Positions 43,685-53,096 are shown, numbered from the stretch's first letter. The stretch: DNA of 64,000 bases from Dactylosporangium vinaceum (GCF_019904175.1 NZ_CP061913.1:6200001-6264000); one strand, 5' to 3'. Program-made: numbers and translations. Notes: generated by a model from the letters alone, not told the origin.

Positions 43685-44848
43685 TTACTTCGTGGACGGC
43701 GCCGTGGCCGGGGTGGCCGCGTCGTTGGCGATCATCTCCGGGTGGCTGGCGATGAACGGGCCGACGGCGTCGTTGCTGTACGCCTTGAGCAGGTCCTTGG
43801 CCGTCTGGTCGAGGACCTCGAACGACTGGCCGTTGATCACCTCGGTCGAGAACTGGCCGTTGTTGGTGCGCAGCGTGATCATCTGCTCGGGGTTGACGCC
43901 CTTGAGCGTGAAGATCCAGTCGGCCAGGGAGACGTTGTTGTTGTAGAACGACACCGCTTTGCCGACCTGCCCGAGTACGTCGTTGACCTTGATCGGGTTG
44001 GAGATCACGCCGGCGCTCGTCGCCTTCTTGGCCATCGCCTTGATGAACTGCTGCTGGTGGCGCTGACGGCCGTAGTCGCCGTCATTGTTGGCCAGCTTGT
44101 CGCGCTGGCGCACGTAGTCGAGGGCCTCCCAGGCCGCGAAGTGGCGGCAGCCGACCTCGTAGACCATGGGGCGCATGTTGGGCTTGAGGCTCGTGGGGAT
44201 GCCGTCGGCGTTGAAGTTGTAGGGCACGCCCTCGACGTTGGTCTTGGTGTTCCAGCCGGTGTGGATCGACGTGACCTTCTCGTCGACGCACATGTCGACG
44301 CCGTCGAGGGCGTTGACCAGGCCGCTGAACCCGTCGAAGTTGACGATGGCGGCGCCGTTGAACTTCAGCGAGCCGCCGGCCAGGCCGCTGACCGTCTCGG
44401 CGAGCAGCTTGAGCCCGCTGTCGCGGCCGCCGCCGTTCTGGTAGCCGAACTGGAAGGCCGCGTTGATCTTGTCGGTGCCGCCGTTGTAGCCGGTGCTCTT
44501 GCTCGCCGGGATGCCGACCCGGGTGTCCCGCGGGATCGACATCAGGTAGAGCGCGTCGTGGGAGGCCGGCACGTGGGCGACGATGATCGAGTCGGCCCGG
44601 GCGCCCATCTCCTCCTTGTTGACGCGCTCGTCGATACCGACGAGGAGCAGGTTGATCGGCCCGTCGATGGTCGCGCCGGTCGCCGCCGCGTCACCGAGGC
44701 CGCCCTCGTGGGTGATCTGGTCGCTGTAATGGTTCAGCAACAGATTGCCACCGACGAGCGAGCCTCCGCTGACGAGCAGCAGTAACGCCCCTCCCACGAG
44801 GGACAACCGCGCCCACAACGGGTCTTTCTTCCCACGCTTCTTCGCCAT
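43685..44848 (-). CDS. LytR-CpsA-Psr (LCP) family cell-wall ligase
   Basis: 387 residues. The ATG at 44848 follows GGGGAG by 5 bp; a cytosolic basic tail (MAKKRGKKD) and one membrane helix (about 15-37) leave the LCP domain outside. INLLLVGIDERV, ADSIIVAHVPASHDALYLMSIPRDTRV and ALDYVRQRDKLANNDGDYGRQRHQQQF carry the Asp and Arg residues that bind the polyprenyl-pyrophosphate substrate. LCP enzymes attach teichoic acid, arabinogalactan or capsule polymers to peptidoglycan. Divergent from the FHA gene. Confidence 0.93.
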   Translation of the reverse strand: MAKKRGKKDPLWARLSLVGGALLLLVSGGSLVGGNLLLNHYSDQITHEGGLGDAAATGATIDGPINLLLVGIDERVNKEEMGARADSIIVAHVPASHDALYLMSIPRDTRVGIPASKSTGYNGGTDKINAAFQFGYQNGGGRDSGLKLLAETVSGLAGGSLKFNGAAIVNFDGFSGLVNALDGVDMCVDEKVTSIHTGWNTKTNVEGVPYNFNADGIPTSLKPNMRPMVYEVGCRHFAAWEALDYVRQRDKLANNDGDYGRQRHQQQFIKAMAKKATSAGVISNPIKVNDVLGQVGKAVSFYNNNVSLADWIFTLKGVNPEQMITLRTNNGQFSTEVINGQSFEVLDQTAKDLLKAYSNDAVGPFIASHPEMIANDAATPATAPSTK

Positions 44849-45200
44849 ACCACTCCCCGGCACCATCTGTTCCCCGGCGGGCCACAATATCCCCCCGAAG
44901 TGTGCGTCCGTGTTTCGTCCCTGAAGACGGATACGGGACAGCGGATGGTTGCAGTCCGGCCGATCCGGTGTCGTTTTTCGGCATGTCGCCATGACCCGCC
45001 TGCGGCGGCGCCGGGCCCGCGCCGGTGAGCAGGCGGTTCGGGGGCCCGGTCCACCGCCCGGTGCGGGCCCGGCCGGAGGGCGGCGTGACGTGGGTCATGC
45101 CCGCGGCGGTGCGTCAAGGTCGCGACTGCGGGGCTATCACAGGCGTGATACACAGTTGCTTGCCGGATAGGGCGTTGGGGCATGCGGGTGAGGGGGACGA
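44849..45200. promoter_or_regulatory. Shared promoter region of the LCP and FHA genes
   Basis: 352 bp between divergent genes without a credible frame. TATCAC-AGGC-GTGATA at 45135-45150 is a perfect inverted repeat 50 bp before the FHA start and a candidate operator. Confidence 0.4.
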
Positions 45201-45872
45201 GTGGGCGCGCTGCAGCGGTTCGAGAAGCGGCTGGAAGGAATGGTCGAGGGCACCTTCGCCAAGGTCTTCAAGGGCGTGGTCCACCCCGTCGAGATCCTCA
45301 ACGCCATGCAGGGCGAGGCCCAGGCCAACCAGTCCCACATGACGGGCGGCCGGGTCCTGGTGCCGAACCGGTACCTCATCGCGCTGGCGCCCGCCGACCA
45401 CTCCCGCCTGGCCCCCTTCGCCGCCGCCCTGGCCCAGGAGCTGGCCCAGTCCCAGGCCGAGTACGTGGGCGAGCAGGGCTGGGCCGTCTACGGCGACATC
45501 GTCGTCGAGATCACCCGCGGTGACGACCTGGCGACGGGCCTGTTCCGCGTCTCGGCTCAGGTCTACACGGGCGGCGAGGTCACCCCCGGCGAGGGCCACG
45601 GCGTCCGCCTGGTCACCGAGGACGGCCAGAACTACCCCCTGGCCGAGGGCGCCACGATCATCGGCCGGGGCGAGCAGGCGTCCCTGCGCCTGGCCGACGT
45701 GGGCGCCTCCCGCCAGCACGCCCGCGTCGACTACGACGGCCACCGGGCCCTGCTGACCGACCTGGGCTCCGCGAACGGCTCGGTCGTCAACGGCCGCCGC
45801 ATCGACACGGTCATCCTCCACCCGGGCGACGAGATCCTCATCGGCAGCACCCGCCTGTCGTTCCGGGTCTGA
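45201..45872 (+). CDS. FhaA-like FHA-domain protein
   Basis: 223 residues from a GTG with a GAGGGGGA ribosome-binding site. Residues 1-115 are the FhaA N-terminal domain (MGALQRFEKRLEGMVEGTFAKVFKGVVHPVEI). Residues 130-223 are an FHA domain (ATIIGRGEQASLRL, GASRQHARV, LGSANGSVVNG) that binds phosphothreonine. Mycobacterial FhaA is much longer and sits in the pknAB/pbpA/rodA cluster; this short copy stands alone, so it is probably a paralogue linking Ser/Thr kinase signalling to wall synthesis. Confidence 0.88.
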   Translation: MGALQRFEKRLEGMVEGTFAKVFKGVVHPVEILNAMQGEAQANQSHMTGGRVLVPNRYLIALAPADHSRLAPFAAALAQELAQSQAEYVGEQGWAVYGDIVVEITRGDDLATGLFRVSAQVYTGGEVTPGEGHGVRLVTEDGQNYPLAEGATIIGRGEQASLRLADVGASRQHARVDYDGHRALLTDLGSANGSVVNGRRIDTVILHPGDEILIGSTRLSFRV

Positions 45873-45923
45873 CCCCTCCCCCGCCGGCGCCCGGCCCGGC
45901 GAGCCGGCCCGGCGGCTGGATCC

Positions 45924-47213
45924 TCAGCAGGTGCGCAGGAGACGGGTCAGGACCCGCTCGCCGAACTCGAGCGCGGCCAGGGGGACGCGCTCGTCGCGGC
46001 CGTGGAACAGTGCGGTGAAGTCCAGGTCCGGCGGGAGGCGCAGCGGGGTGAAGCCGAAGTGGCGGATGCCCAGGCGCTGGAAGTGCTTCGCGTCGGTGCC
46101 GGCGGAGAGCATGTACGGCAGCAGGCGGGCGCCCGGGTCCTCGGCTTCGACGGCGCCGGCCATGGCGTCCACCAGGTGGCCGTCGAAGCTCGTCGCGACC
46201 GGCGGGAGCTGGTCGTGGACCAGCTCGACGTCCGGGCCCAGGATCTCGGCCAGTTCGCGTTCGAAGGCTCGTTCGCGGCCGGGGAGCATGCGGCCGTCGA
46301 CGGTCGCCTCGGCGGTCGACGGCACCACGTTCGCCTTGTGGCCCGCCGTGAGGATCGTCGTGTTGGCGGTGTCGCGCAGCGCCGCGCCGATCAGGCGGGA
46401 CAGCGAGCCCAGCCGGGCCACCGCGGCCTCGGGGTCGGCGGGGTCGAAGGGGGTGCCGGTCAGCTCGGCGATGCCGGTGAGGAAGTCCTCGACGGCGGGG
46501 TGCAGTACCAGCGGGAATCGATGCTGCTCCAGACGGGCCAGCGCGGTGGTCAGCTTCGCGACCGGGTTGTCGGTGTGGAGCATGGAGCCGTGGCCCGGCG
46601 TGCCGTGGACCTTCAGGCGCAGCCACATGGAGCCCTTCTCGGCCGTCTCGACCAGATAGGCGCGGACGTCGTCGCGGACCGTGTAGGAGAACCCGCCCAC
46701 CTCGCCGACCGCCTCCGTCACGCCGTCGAAGAGGTCGCGGTGGTGGTCGATCAGCCAGCCGGCGCCCCTGGTGCCGCCGGCCTCCTCGTCGGCCAGGAAC
46801 GCGAACACGACCTCGCGCGGCGGCACGATGCCTTCCCGCCGGCAGCGGCGGGCCGCGGCCACCGACATGGCGACCATGTGCTTCATGTCGATGGCGCCGC
46901 GGCCCCAGAGGTACCCGTCGCGGATCTCACCGGCGAACGGCGGGACCGACCATCCGGACGCGTCGGCGGGCACGACGTCGAGGTGGCTGTGGACGAGCAG
47001 CGCGCCGCGGGAGGGGTCGGCGCCCGGCAGCCGCACGACCACGTTGCCGCGCCGGGGCGCCGACTCCAGGTACACCGGCTGGAGCCCGGCGTCGGCGAGC
47101 CGCTCGGCCACGAACTCCGCCGCGGCCCGCTCGTCGCCGTCCGTGCCGTCGTCGCCGGCGTTCGTGGTGTCGTACCGGATCAGCTGCTGCGCGAGCTCGA
47201 CCACTTCACTCAT
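45924..47213 (-). CDS. M20-family metallopeptidase
   Basis: 429 residues. Zinc and catalytic residues are visible: His/Asp in LLVHSHLDVVP, Asp in WGRGAIDMKHM, the EE pair in FAFLADEEAGGT, and a late His near GIRHFGFTPL. The dimerisation domain contains HGTPGHGSML. Members are dipeptidases, carboxypeptidases or amidohydrolases; the actinobacterial DapE/ArgE-like group is closest by motif. No signal peptide, so cytosolic. Confidence 0.9.
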   Translation of the reverse strand: MSEVVELAQQLIRYDTTNAGDDGTDGDERAAAEFVAERLADAGLQPVYLESAPRRGNVVVRLPGADPSRGALLVHSHLDVVPADASGWSVPPFAGEIRDGYLWGRGAIDMKHMVAMSVAAARRCRREGIVPPREVVFAFLADEEAGGTRGAGWLIDHHRDLFDGVTEAVGEVGGFSYTVRDDVRAYLVETAEKGSMWLRLKVHGTPGHGSMLHTDNPVAKLTTALARLEQHRFPLVLHPAVEDFLTGIAELTGTPFDPADPEAAVARLGSLSRLIGAALRDTANTTILTAGHKANVVPSTAEATVDGRMLPGRERAFERELAEILGPDVELVHDQLPPVATSFDGHLVDAMAGAVEAEDPGARLLPYMLSAGTDAKHFQRLGIRHFGFTPLRLPPDLDFTALFHGRDERVPLAALEFGERVLTRLLRTC

Positions 47214-47337
47214 CGAATCACCGTAATGGCCGGCCGATGACTCACAGCGACTTGGCAGCTTCACAGGATTGCCGCCACAGCTGACCCGGGCACGGTCGTC
47301 GTGGACACGCCCGAACCGCTGCTGAGGAGTACGCGCG

Positions 47338-48249
47338 ATGAGCTCCGCCCACGATGACCCGCAAGCGCCCGCCGACCGCCTCACCCCGGCGACGCCCACG
47401 GCCGCCGCACCGCCCGACGCCGCTGCGGCCCACCCCGCGGCCCCGGCGGACTCCGAGGCCGCCGCCCGGCCGCTTGCGGGCGGCGCGGACGGCGCGGGCT
47501 TCGACAGCGGCACGCCGCAGCCGGTCGCCGGAGGGCCCGGGCCGCAGGCGCCGCCGGTGTGGGCGGCCGAGGCGCCGTACGCCCCGGCCGGCAGCGGGGA
47601 TGGGGCGCCCGTCGACGGGGCGGCGAAGCGGTCGTCGCGGGTGAAGCTGGGCATCGTCGCTGCGGTGTCGGCGGTCATCGTGATCGGCGGCGGGGTGGCG
47701 GTGGCGCAGGCGGCGAGTGACAGCAGCTCGGCGCCGCGGGCCGGTGGGCCCGGTGGCGGGCCGGCGTTCCCGGGCGGTCGCGGCGGCGGGCCGGGCGCGC
47801 AGAACGGCCAGCAACAGGGCGGCGGGCCGAACGTCCCCGGCGGGCAGGGTGCCCAGGGCGGGCCGGGCGGGTTCGGACCGGGGTTCGGGCGCGGCGGGGC
47901 GGTCCTCGGCGGGGCGCTGCACGGGGACTTCGTGGTGAAGGGCGGCGACGGGCAGTACGTGACCGAGCGGCTCCAGGCCGGCACGGTCACCGCGGTCAGT
48001 GCGGCGTCGATCACGGCCACGAGCGACGACGGGCACGCCACCACGTTCGCCGTCAACGGCAGCACCCGGGTCGCCGGCGGCGCCACGATCGCCGACGTGA
48101 AGAGCGGCGACGCGGTGACGATCGTCGGCACCGTCTCCGGCGGCACCGCCACGGCCACCGAGATCACCGACATCGCGCTCATGCGGCAGGGCAACGGCGG
48201 TAACGGCCAGCAGCGCCCGGCCAGCCCCCGACCCGCGCGCACCGCCTGA
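47338..48249 (+). CDS. Membrane-anchored protein with DUF5666-like domain
   Basis: 303 residues; GAGGAG lies 10 bp before the ATG. A long Ala/Pro-rich cytoplasmic tail (1-100), one membrane helix (VKLGIVAAVSAVIVIGGGVAVA), a Gly/Gln-rich linker (about 130-190) and a C-terminal beta-rich domain (GTVTAVSAASITATSDDGHATTF, then DVKSGDAVTIVG) like DUF5666. The outer part may bind ligands or wall material. Function unknown. A dispersed palindromic element follows the stop. Confidence 0.7.
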   Translation: MSSAHDDPQAPADRLTPATPTAAAPPDAAAAHPAAPADSEAAARPLAGGADGAGFDSGTPQPVAGGPGPQAPPVWAAEAPYAPAGSGDGAPVDGAAKRSSRVKLGIVAAVSAVIVIGGGVAVAQAASDSSSAPRAGGPGGGPAFPGGRGGGPGAQNGQQQGGGPNVPGGQGAQGGPGGFGPGFGRGGAVLGGALHGDFVVKGGDGQYVTERLQAGTVTAVSAASITATSDDGHATTFAVNGSTRVAGGATIADVKSGDAVTIVGTVSGGTATATEITDIALMRQGNGGNGQQRPASPRPARTA

Positions 48250-48312
48250 CCCGTACCGTGGCCACGGCTTTGACAGCCTCGTGAGCTGTGTAAACGGCGC
48301 CACCCGGCCGTC

Positions 48313-48382
48313 GAAACGGGCGAATACCCGGCCGGGGTATAAGTCCGATATGTCGAGGCGCGCCAGCGCCCGACGTATCGGC
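48313..48382 (+). repeat. Dispersed palindromic 3'-UTR element, copy 2
   Basis: CCGATATGTCG (48345-48355) and CGACGTATCGG (48371-48381) form the stem; GAAACGGGCGAATACCC precedes it. It matches 115-192 in three blocks with different loops and spacers. It starts 63 bp after a stop codon, in the same relative orientation as the lon copy. Confidence 0.65.
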
Positions 48383-48426
48383 CTCGGACCGGCCCCGAGA
48401 GCTCAAGGCGTGTCTGGTACGTCTGG

Positions 48427-48775
48427 TTAGAGCCGTTCGTTGATTGCGGCGAAGCGGGCGGCCCCGCCGCGGTTGCGTTTGAGCCGGCTGGTGCCGGTGG
48501 ACGGCCGCCCTTCGACCCCGGCTTGCGCCGGTTCGCCGCGTGGTCCGCCTTCATCGGATTCGTCGCACGGGTCCCGAGACGACGTAGACAGGTCCGGTTG
48601 CCACGGCCGGCCCGGACCCGGGCCCGGCGGTCAGCACCAGCGACAATGCCTTGCGGCCCTGCTCACTCGCCAGGTGCACCTTCGTGGTCCGCCCGCCGCG
48701 CGACCGGCCCGGGGCCGTGGCCGATCGATTCGGTTTCGACTCCACCCGGCGACTGCCGCTGGTGGCGAGAGACAA
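48427..48775 (-). pseudogene. Remnant of an IS5-family transposase
   Basis: Minus-strand pieces match the C-terminal half of IS5-type transposases in order: SRGGRTTKVHLASEQGRKALSLVLTAG, then ADHAANRRKPGSKGGRPPA, then SRLKRNRGGAARF and AAINERL followed by a stop. The catalytic middle is missing and the pieces are in different frames, so it is a dead, internally deleted relic. No terminal repeats were found. Confidence 0.7.
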
Positions 48776-48788
48776 GCCGCGGTCGGGC

Positions 48789-49574
48789 CTAGCGCGCCGG
48801 CGGCAGCTGCAGTGGTGCCTGGTGCGGCGGGGCCGGTGGGAGTTGGTGGGGCACGTGGTAGCCGTGCGGCGGGGTCGCGGGCATGAACGGGCGGCGGTAC
48901 AGGGTGATGGCGCGGCCGCCCAGGGCTCGGGTCGCGTTGCCGTTGGTGACGCCGCCCAGGATGATGGCCAGGCCCGGGATGACCTTCGCGGCCATCTTCT
49001 TCACCGCGCGGACGCCGGCCATCTGGGCCAGCTTCAGGCCCAGGCGCATGAGGACCTTGCGGACCTCGGGGCGCTCGTCGGGCAGGAGGGCGTCGAAGCG
49101 CTCGCGGCCCCGGGCGACGGCCAGCGCGGTGCGGGCGGTCTGGGTGTACTTGTGGATGCCCTGCAGCACCAGCAGGTCGACGGCCCGGTCCGGGTGGGCG
49201 GGGTCGGCACCGTAGGCGGCGGCGAGCATCAGGACCATCCGGGCCTGCGTCCAGGCCAGGACGCCGACGTCGAGCAGGGCGCCGGCGACCGGGACGGCAC
49301 CGCCGACGGCGCCGGAGAGCCGCGACTGGTTCACGTAGCGGTAGACGATCATGTTCGCGAGGGCGTCGGCGGGGGCGCCGGGGTTCTGGCTTTTCAGCTT
49401 CTCCAGTTCGGCGGCCATCTTCGGGCCCAGGCGGGTGACGGCTTCCAGGGCGAGGTGCTCCGGGGCGTACTCCGGGTCCGCCTTCATCTTCGCCCACAGC
49501 CCGGGTGGCGGGCCCTCAACGCGGGGGGCGTCGGCGGGGACGGCGGTCTCGGCTGGCTCGGTCACGCCGTCCAC
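48789..49574 (-). CDS. EcsC-family protein
   Basis: 261 residues (GTG at 49574, or 49565). The middle, MIVYRYVNQSRLSGAVGGAVPVAGALLDVGVLAWTQARM-type sequence and KVIPGLAIILGGVTNGNATRALG, matches EcsC-like proteins: two amphipathic or weakly membrane-associated helical regions joined by a charged segment. The tail is Pro/His-rich. EcsC is linked to secretion and ABC-transporter function in Bacillus, but the molecular role is unknown. Its end lies beside the transposase relic. Confidence 0.7.
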   Translation of the reverse strand: MDGVTEPAETAVPADAPRVEGPPPGLWAKMKADPEYAPEHLALEAVTRLGPKMAAELEKLKSQNPGAPADALANMIVYRYVNQSRLSGAVGGAVPVAGALLDVGVLAWTQARMVLMLAAAYGADPAHPDRAVDLLVLQGIHKYTQTARTALAVARGRERFDALLPDERPEVRKVLMRLGLKLAQMAGVRAVKKMAAKVIPGLAIILGGVTNGNATRALGGRAITLYRRPFMPATPPHGYHVPHQLPPAPPHQAPLQLPPAR

Positions 49575-49660
49575 GGTAATGATCCCGGGCCGTCCGGCGG
49601 AGTCAGGAACCCGATCGCCACAAGACCGTCATATTTCCATCGCCGGGTACAGTCGCACCC

Positions 49661-50464
49661 GTGAGCCTGCCGGAGTGGGCGCCGGACGGCGTCGATGTCA
49701 CAGTTCCCAATGCGGCCCGGGTGTACGACTACGGGCTGGGCGGCTACCACAACTTCGCCGTCGACCGCGAGTTCGCCGAGCAGCTGATCGCGGCCTGGCC
49801 CGGCATCCTGCAGGTCGCGCACACCAACCGGGCGTTCCTGGGGCGGGCGGTGCGGTGGCTGGCCGGGCAGGGCATCCGGCAGTTCCTGGACATCGGCTCC
49901 GGGATCCCGACCCGGGGCAACGTGCACGAGGTCGTGCAGGCGATCGACCCGGCGGCGACAGTGGTGTACGTCGACGTCGACGACGTCGCCGTCTCGCACG
50001 GGCGGGCGATCCTGGCCGGCAACCGCAACGCGACGGCGATCGGCGGTGACCTGCGCCGGGTCGAGGGCATCCTGGCCGACGAGCGGGTCCGGGCGCTCAT
50101 CGACTTCGACCAGCCGGTGGCGGTCCTGCTCGTCGCCGTGCTGCACTTCATCACCGACGAGGACGACCCGGCGCGCCTGGTGCGCACGCTGAGCGCGGCC
50201 TGCGCGCCGGGGAGCTTCGTCGCGCTGTCGCACTTCACCGCCGTCGACGACCTCGGCTCGCAGCACGAGCAGGTGACGCGGCTCTACGACCGGACGCCGA
50301 CGTCGGTGCGCACCCGCGACGCCGGGCAGGTCGCGGCGATGCTCGACGGGCTGGAGCTGGTCGAGCCGGGCATCGTGCCGGTCACCGGCTGGCACCCGGA
50401 CCCGGCCGAGCCCGCCGAGCACGAGCAGCGGTCGGTGCTCGGTGCGGTGGCCCGCAAGCCGTGA
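49661..50464 (+). CDS. DUF574 S-adenosylmethionine-dependent methyltransferase
   Basis: 267 residues from a GTG. PNAARVYDYGLGGYHNFAVDRE and FLDIGSGIPTRGNVHEV are the signature of the actinobacterial SAM methyltransferase family (PF04672), followed by VVYVDVDDVAVSHGRAIL for cofactor binding. Substrates are unknown; the family is abundant in Streptomyces and relatives. TACAGT 7 bp before the GTG suggests a leaderless mRNA. Confidence 0.92.
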   Translation: MSLPEWAPDGVDVTVPNAARVYDYGLGGYHNFAVDREFAEQLIAAWPGILQVAHTNRAFLGRAVRWLAGQGIRQFLDIGSGIPTRGNVHEVVQAIDPAATVVYVDVDDVAVSHGRAILAGNRNATAIGGDLRRVEGILADERVRALIDFDQPVAVLLVAVLHFITDEDDPARLVRTLSAACAPGSFVALSHFTAVDDLGSQHEQVTRLYDRTPTSVRTRDAGQVAAMLDGLELVEPGIVPVTGWHPDPAEPAEHEQRSVLGAVARKP

Positions 50465-50502
50465 GCGGATAAAGCCGTTGACGCGCATGTGAATCTGGGC
50501 GG

Positions 50503-51258
50503 GTGCCTGATCATCTGCTTGCCGTCACCGGCGCCTCCGGTGCGCTCGGCCGCCTGGTCGTCGACCGTCTCCTCGCACACGTCCCGGCCGCCCGGGTCCT
50601 CGCCGTGGTCCGGGACCCGGCCACCGTCGCGGACCTGGCCGAGCGGGGTGTCGGCGTCCGGCGCGGCGACTACGACCGGCCGGAGACCCTCGACTTCACG
50701 GGCGTCGAGCGGCTGCTGCTGATCTCGTCGCCGGTGCTCGACGACGGCACGCGGGCCCGGCAGCACCGCGCCGTGATCGCCGCGGCCGCGGACGTGCGGC
50801 TGCTGGTGTACACGAGCTTCCTGGGCGCGGACCGGGACGCGGGCGCGCACCACGACACCGAGGCGGCGCTGCGGGAGCGGCCGCACACGATCCTGCGCAA
50901 CCCGTTCTACACCGACGCGTTCGTCCAGGCCGGTGACGAGCTGACAAGCGGCACCGGCGGGCGGGGGCTCAACACCGCGACCCGGGCCGACCTCGCCGCG
51001 GCCGCCGCGGCCGTCCTGGTCGCCGAGGCCGGTCACGAGGGCCGCGCCTACGACCTCACCGGTCCACTGTGGACGTTCCCGGCGGTCGCGGCGGCCCTGC
51101 ACGTCGCCCACCGCGAGCAGACCCCGGCCGGGCCGATGGGCTACCTGCACGGCCTCGCCGCGGCGGGCCGGCTGGAGCGGCAGACCGGCGACCTGGAGCT
51201 GCTGCTCGGCCGGGCACCGACGGGTGCGGTGGAGGCGTTCCGGGCCGCCCGACGATGA
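50503..51258 (+). CDS. NmrA/QOR2-type NAD(P)-binding oxidoreductase
   Basis: 251 residues from a GTG. LAVTGASGALGRLVVDRLL is the GxxGxxG Rossmann motif; LLLISSPVLDDGTRARQHRAVI and RPHTILRNPFYTD match quinone oxidoreductase 2-like proteins of the atypical SDR class. It is shorter than QorB (about 285), with a compact C-terminus. Starts 38 bp after the methyltransferase stop and may be co-transcribed. Confidence 0.85.
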   Translation: MPDHLLAVTGASGALGRLVVDRLLAHVPAARVLAVVRDPATVADLAERGVGVRRGDYDRPETLDFTGVERLLLISSPVLDDGTRARQHRAVIAAAADVRLLVYTSFLGADRDAGAHHDTEAALRERPHTILRNPFYTDAFVQAGDELTSGTGGRGLNTATRADLAAAAAAVLVAEAGHEGRAYDLTGPLWTFPAVAAALHVAHREQTPAGPMGYLHGLAAAGRLERQTGDLELLLGRAPTGAVEAFRAARR

Positions 51259-51366
51259 GCTCGGGCGGGCCCACCCGCTCCGCGGACCGGCCCGCGGGCG
51301 AGGCGGCGCACAGCGGGCGGCGCGTCGATGCCGACGGCCCCGGCGGACAGCGGCGCCGGGCGGCGC

Positions 51367-51891
51367 TCACGGCCCGATCGGCTTCACGAGCGTCTCGAAG
51401 GCGAGGTCGGGGCGCAGCGGGACGCCGAAGCGCTCGTCGCCGTACGGGAACGGGCTCAGCTCGCCGGTGCGCTTGTAGCCGCGCCGCTCGTACCAGGCGA
51501 TGAGCTCGGCCCGCTGCACGATGACGGTCATCCGCACCTCGCCCGCGCCCCACTCGTCCCGGGCGTACCGCTCGGCCCGCGCGAGCAGCCCCGCGCCGAG
51601 ACCGCCGCCCTGGCGGCCCGGGTCGACGGCGAACATGCCGAAGTACGCGTAGCCGTCGCGCCGCTCCAGCTGGCAGCAGGCGGCGACGGCCCCGTCGCCG
51701 TCGAGCGCGACGAGCACGACACTGCCGGGTCCGGTGACCGCGGCCGTGACCATCGCCGGGTCGGCCCGCTGGCCTTCGAGGAGGTCGGCCTCGGTGGTCC
51801 ACCCGGCCCGGCTGCTGTCGCCGCGGTAGGCCGACTGCACCAGCTCCACGAGCACCGGCACGTCGGCCGCGTCCGCCATACGGAAAGTCAT
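51367..51891 (-). CDS. GNAT-family N-acetyltransferase
   Basis: 174 residues. YFGMFAVDPGRQGGGLGAGLLARAE is motif A (acetyl-CoA pyrophosphate loop), and ELIAWYERRGYKRTGEL is motif B. The acceptor is unknown; small-molecule amines are typical. Convergent with the NmrA gene. Confidence 0.88.
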   Translation of the reverse strand: MTFRMADAADVPVLVELVQSAYRGDSSRAGWTTEADLLEGQRADPAMVTAAVTGPGSVVLVALDGDGAVAACCQLERRDGYAYFGMFAVDPGRQGGGLGAGLLARAERYARDEWGAGEVRMTVIVQRAELIAWYERRGYKRTGELSPFPYGDERFGVPLRPDLAFETLVKPIGP

Positions 51892-51922
51892 TGGGCCGAT
51901 GGTACCGCCGGCACCCGCGCGA

Positions 51923-52108
51923 TCAGCCGCGGCGGCGGGCCCCGCGCAGGAGCAGGACCAGGCCCACGACGGCGACGATCGGGCCGATGACCGCCCACAT
52001 GCCGTTGCCGCTCATCGCGCTGCCGCCGAGCACGTCGAGGCCCTGCAGTGTCCACACGACCCCGGCGAGCAGGGCCAGGACACCGACGATGACGAGGATC
52101 CAGCGCAT
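51923..52108 (-). CDS. Small two-helix membrane protein (61 residues)
   Basis: Two hydrophobic helices, ILVIVGVLALLAGVVWTL and WAVIGPIVAVVGLVLLL, separated by a Gly/Ser loop and ending in RGARRRG. Small integral membrane proteins of this shape are common and unstudied in actinobacteria. It starts 4 bp after the WYL regulator stop, so it is probably the second gene of that transcript. Confidence 0.65.
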   Translation of the reverse strand: MRWILVIVGVLALLAGVVWTLQGLDVLGGSAMSGNGMWAVIGPIVAVVGLVLLLRGARRRG

Positions 52109-52112
52109 GCGG

Positions 52113-53096
52113 TCAGCTTGCTCCGCCGGCGGCCCCGGCGCAACGACCGTTCCCGTCCTGTAAGGATTCGTAGAGCGCCGCCACGTCGAGGGCGGCGGCG
52201 CGCAGCGCGGCGCGGACCGGCTCGGGGTCGAGGACCTCCAGTCGGGCGCCCAGGCCGAGGAGGCTGCCGACCGCGTGGTCGACGCTGGTGAAGGCCAGCC
52301 GCAGCCGGGTACCCCCGCCGCTGTCGTCGTCACTGCAGTGCCGGGCGAGGACCCGGCGGGCCAGGGCGAGCGCCGCCGGGTGGACCTCGGCGGTGACGCG
52401 CAGGGCGCGCGGGCGGGCCTCGACGCCGGAGCGCAGGGCGGCCCAGGCCGCGGCCAGCTCGAAGCCGGGCGGGCGCCCGGCCGGCTCGGGCAGGGCGGTG
52501 CAGTCCTCGATGCGGGCGACGCGCAGCAGGGCCGGCTCGGCGGTGACGAGATACCAGACGCCGGCCTTCGCGACGAGGCCCGCCGGGTCGACCGTCCGGG
52601 CCGTGCGGGCACCCTCGCTGTCGCGGTACACCAGGCGCAGCCGCTGACGCTGCAGGAGCGCCTCGTGGATGGCCGGCAGGTGCGGGACGGCCTCACCCGA
52701 GCGCATCCACGGGTCGACGTCGACGAGCACGTGGCTGCGGCCGTCGGCGAGCCCGCCGCGCAAAGCCCCGCCGCCGGCGCCGGTCAGCTTCTCCAGCGCG
52801 GTGTCGAGCGCGTCGCCCAGCCCCAGGTCCCCGGCGAGGCGGGACTGCCCGACGGCGAGCCCGGCGCCCTCGGCCCGGCTCAGGTGGGCCAGGCCGGTCC
52901 GGTAGGTGTCGAGCAGCCGGATGCCGCCGTTGCGGCCGCGCTCGGTGTAGACGGGGATCCCCGCGCCGCTGAGCGCCTCGACGTCGCGCAGCACCGTGCG
53001 GACCGACACGCCCAGGCGCTCGGCGAGGTGGGGCGCCGCCGCCCCGGGCCGGGCCTGGAGCAGCAGGACGAGGGAGAGGAGCCGGTCACCGCGCAC
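52113..53096 (-). CDS. WYL-domain transcriptional regulator (YafY-type)
   Basis: 327 residues from a GTG. An N-terminal HTH_11 helix-turn-helix (RLLSLVLLLQARPGAAAPHLAERLGVSVRTVLRDVEAL) precedes a WYL domain (GLVAKAGVWYLVTAE, then RVARIEDC) and a WCX-like C-terminus. WYL proteins sense nucleic acids or small ligands and often control DNA-damage or defence genes. It is divergent from a DNA glycosylase with a strong inverted repeat between them. Confidence 0.9.
   Translation of the reverse strand: MRGDRLLSLVLLLQARPGAAAPHLAERLGVSVRTVLRDVEALSGAGIPVYTERGRNGGIRLLDTYRTGLAHLSRAEGAGLAVGQSRLAGDLGLGDALDTALEKLTGAGGGALRGGLADGRSHVLVDVDPWMRSGEAVPHLPAIHEALLQRQRLRLVYRDSEGARTARTVDPAGLVAKAGVWYLVTAEPALLRVARIEDCTALPEPAGRPPGFELAAAWAALRSGVEARPRALRVTAEVHPAALALARRVLARHCSDDDSGGGTRLRLAFTSVDHAVGSLLGLGARLEVLDPEPVRAALRAAALDVAALYESLQDGNGRCAGAAGGAS

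Noticed and set aside
45874..45915. Terminator between the FHA and M20 genes
   Set aside because: GCCGG/CCGGC words can pair in several ways; no single convincing stem or U-tract.
47242..48303. Long minus-strand frame opposite the DUF5666-like gene
   Set aside because: Arg/Pro-rich shadow; the plus-strand gene has a ribosome-binding site, a membrane helix and a domain.
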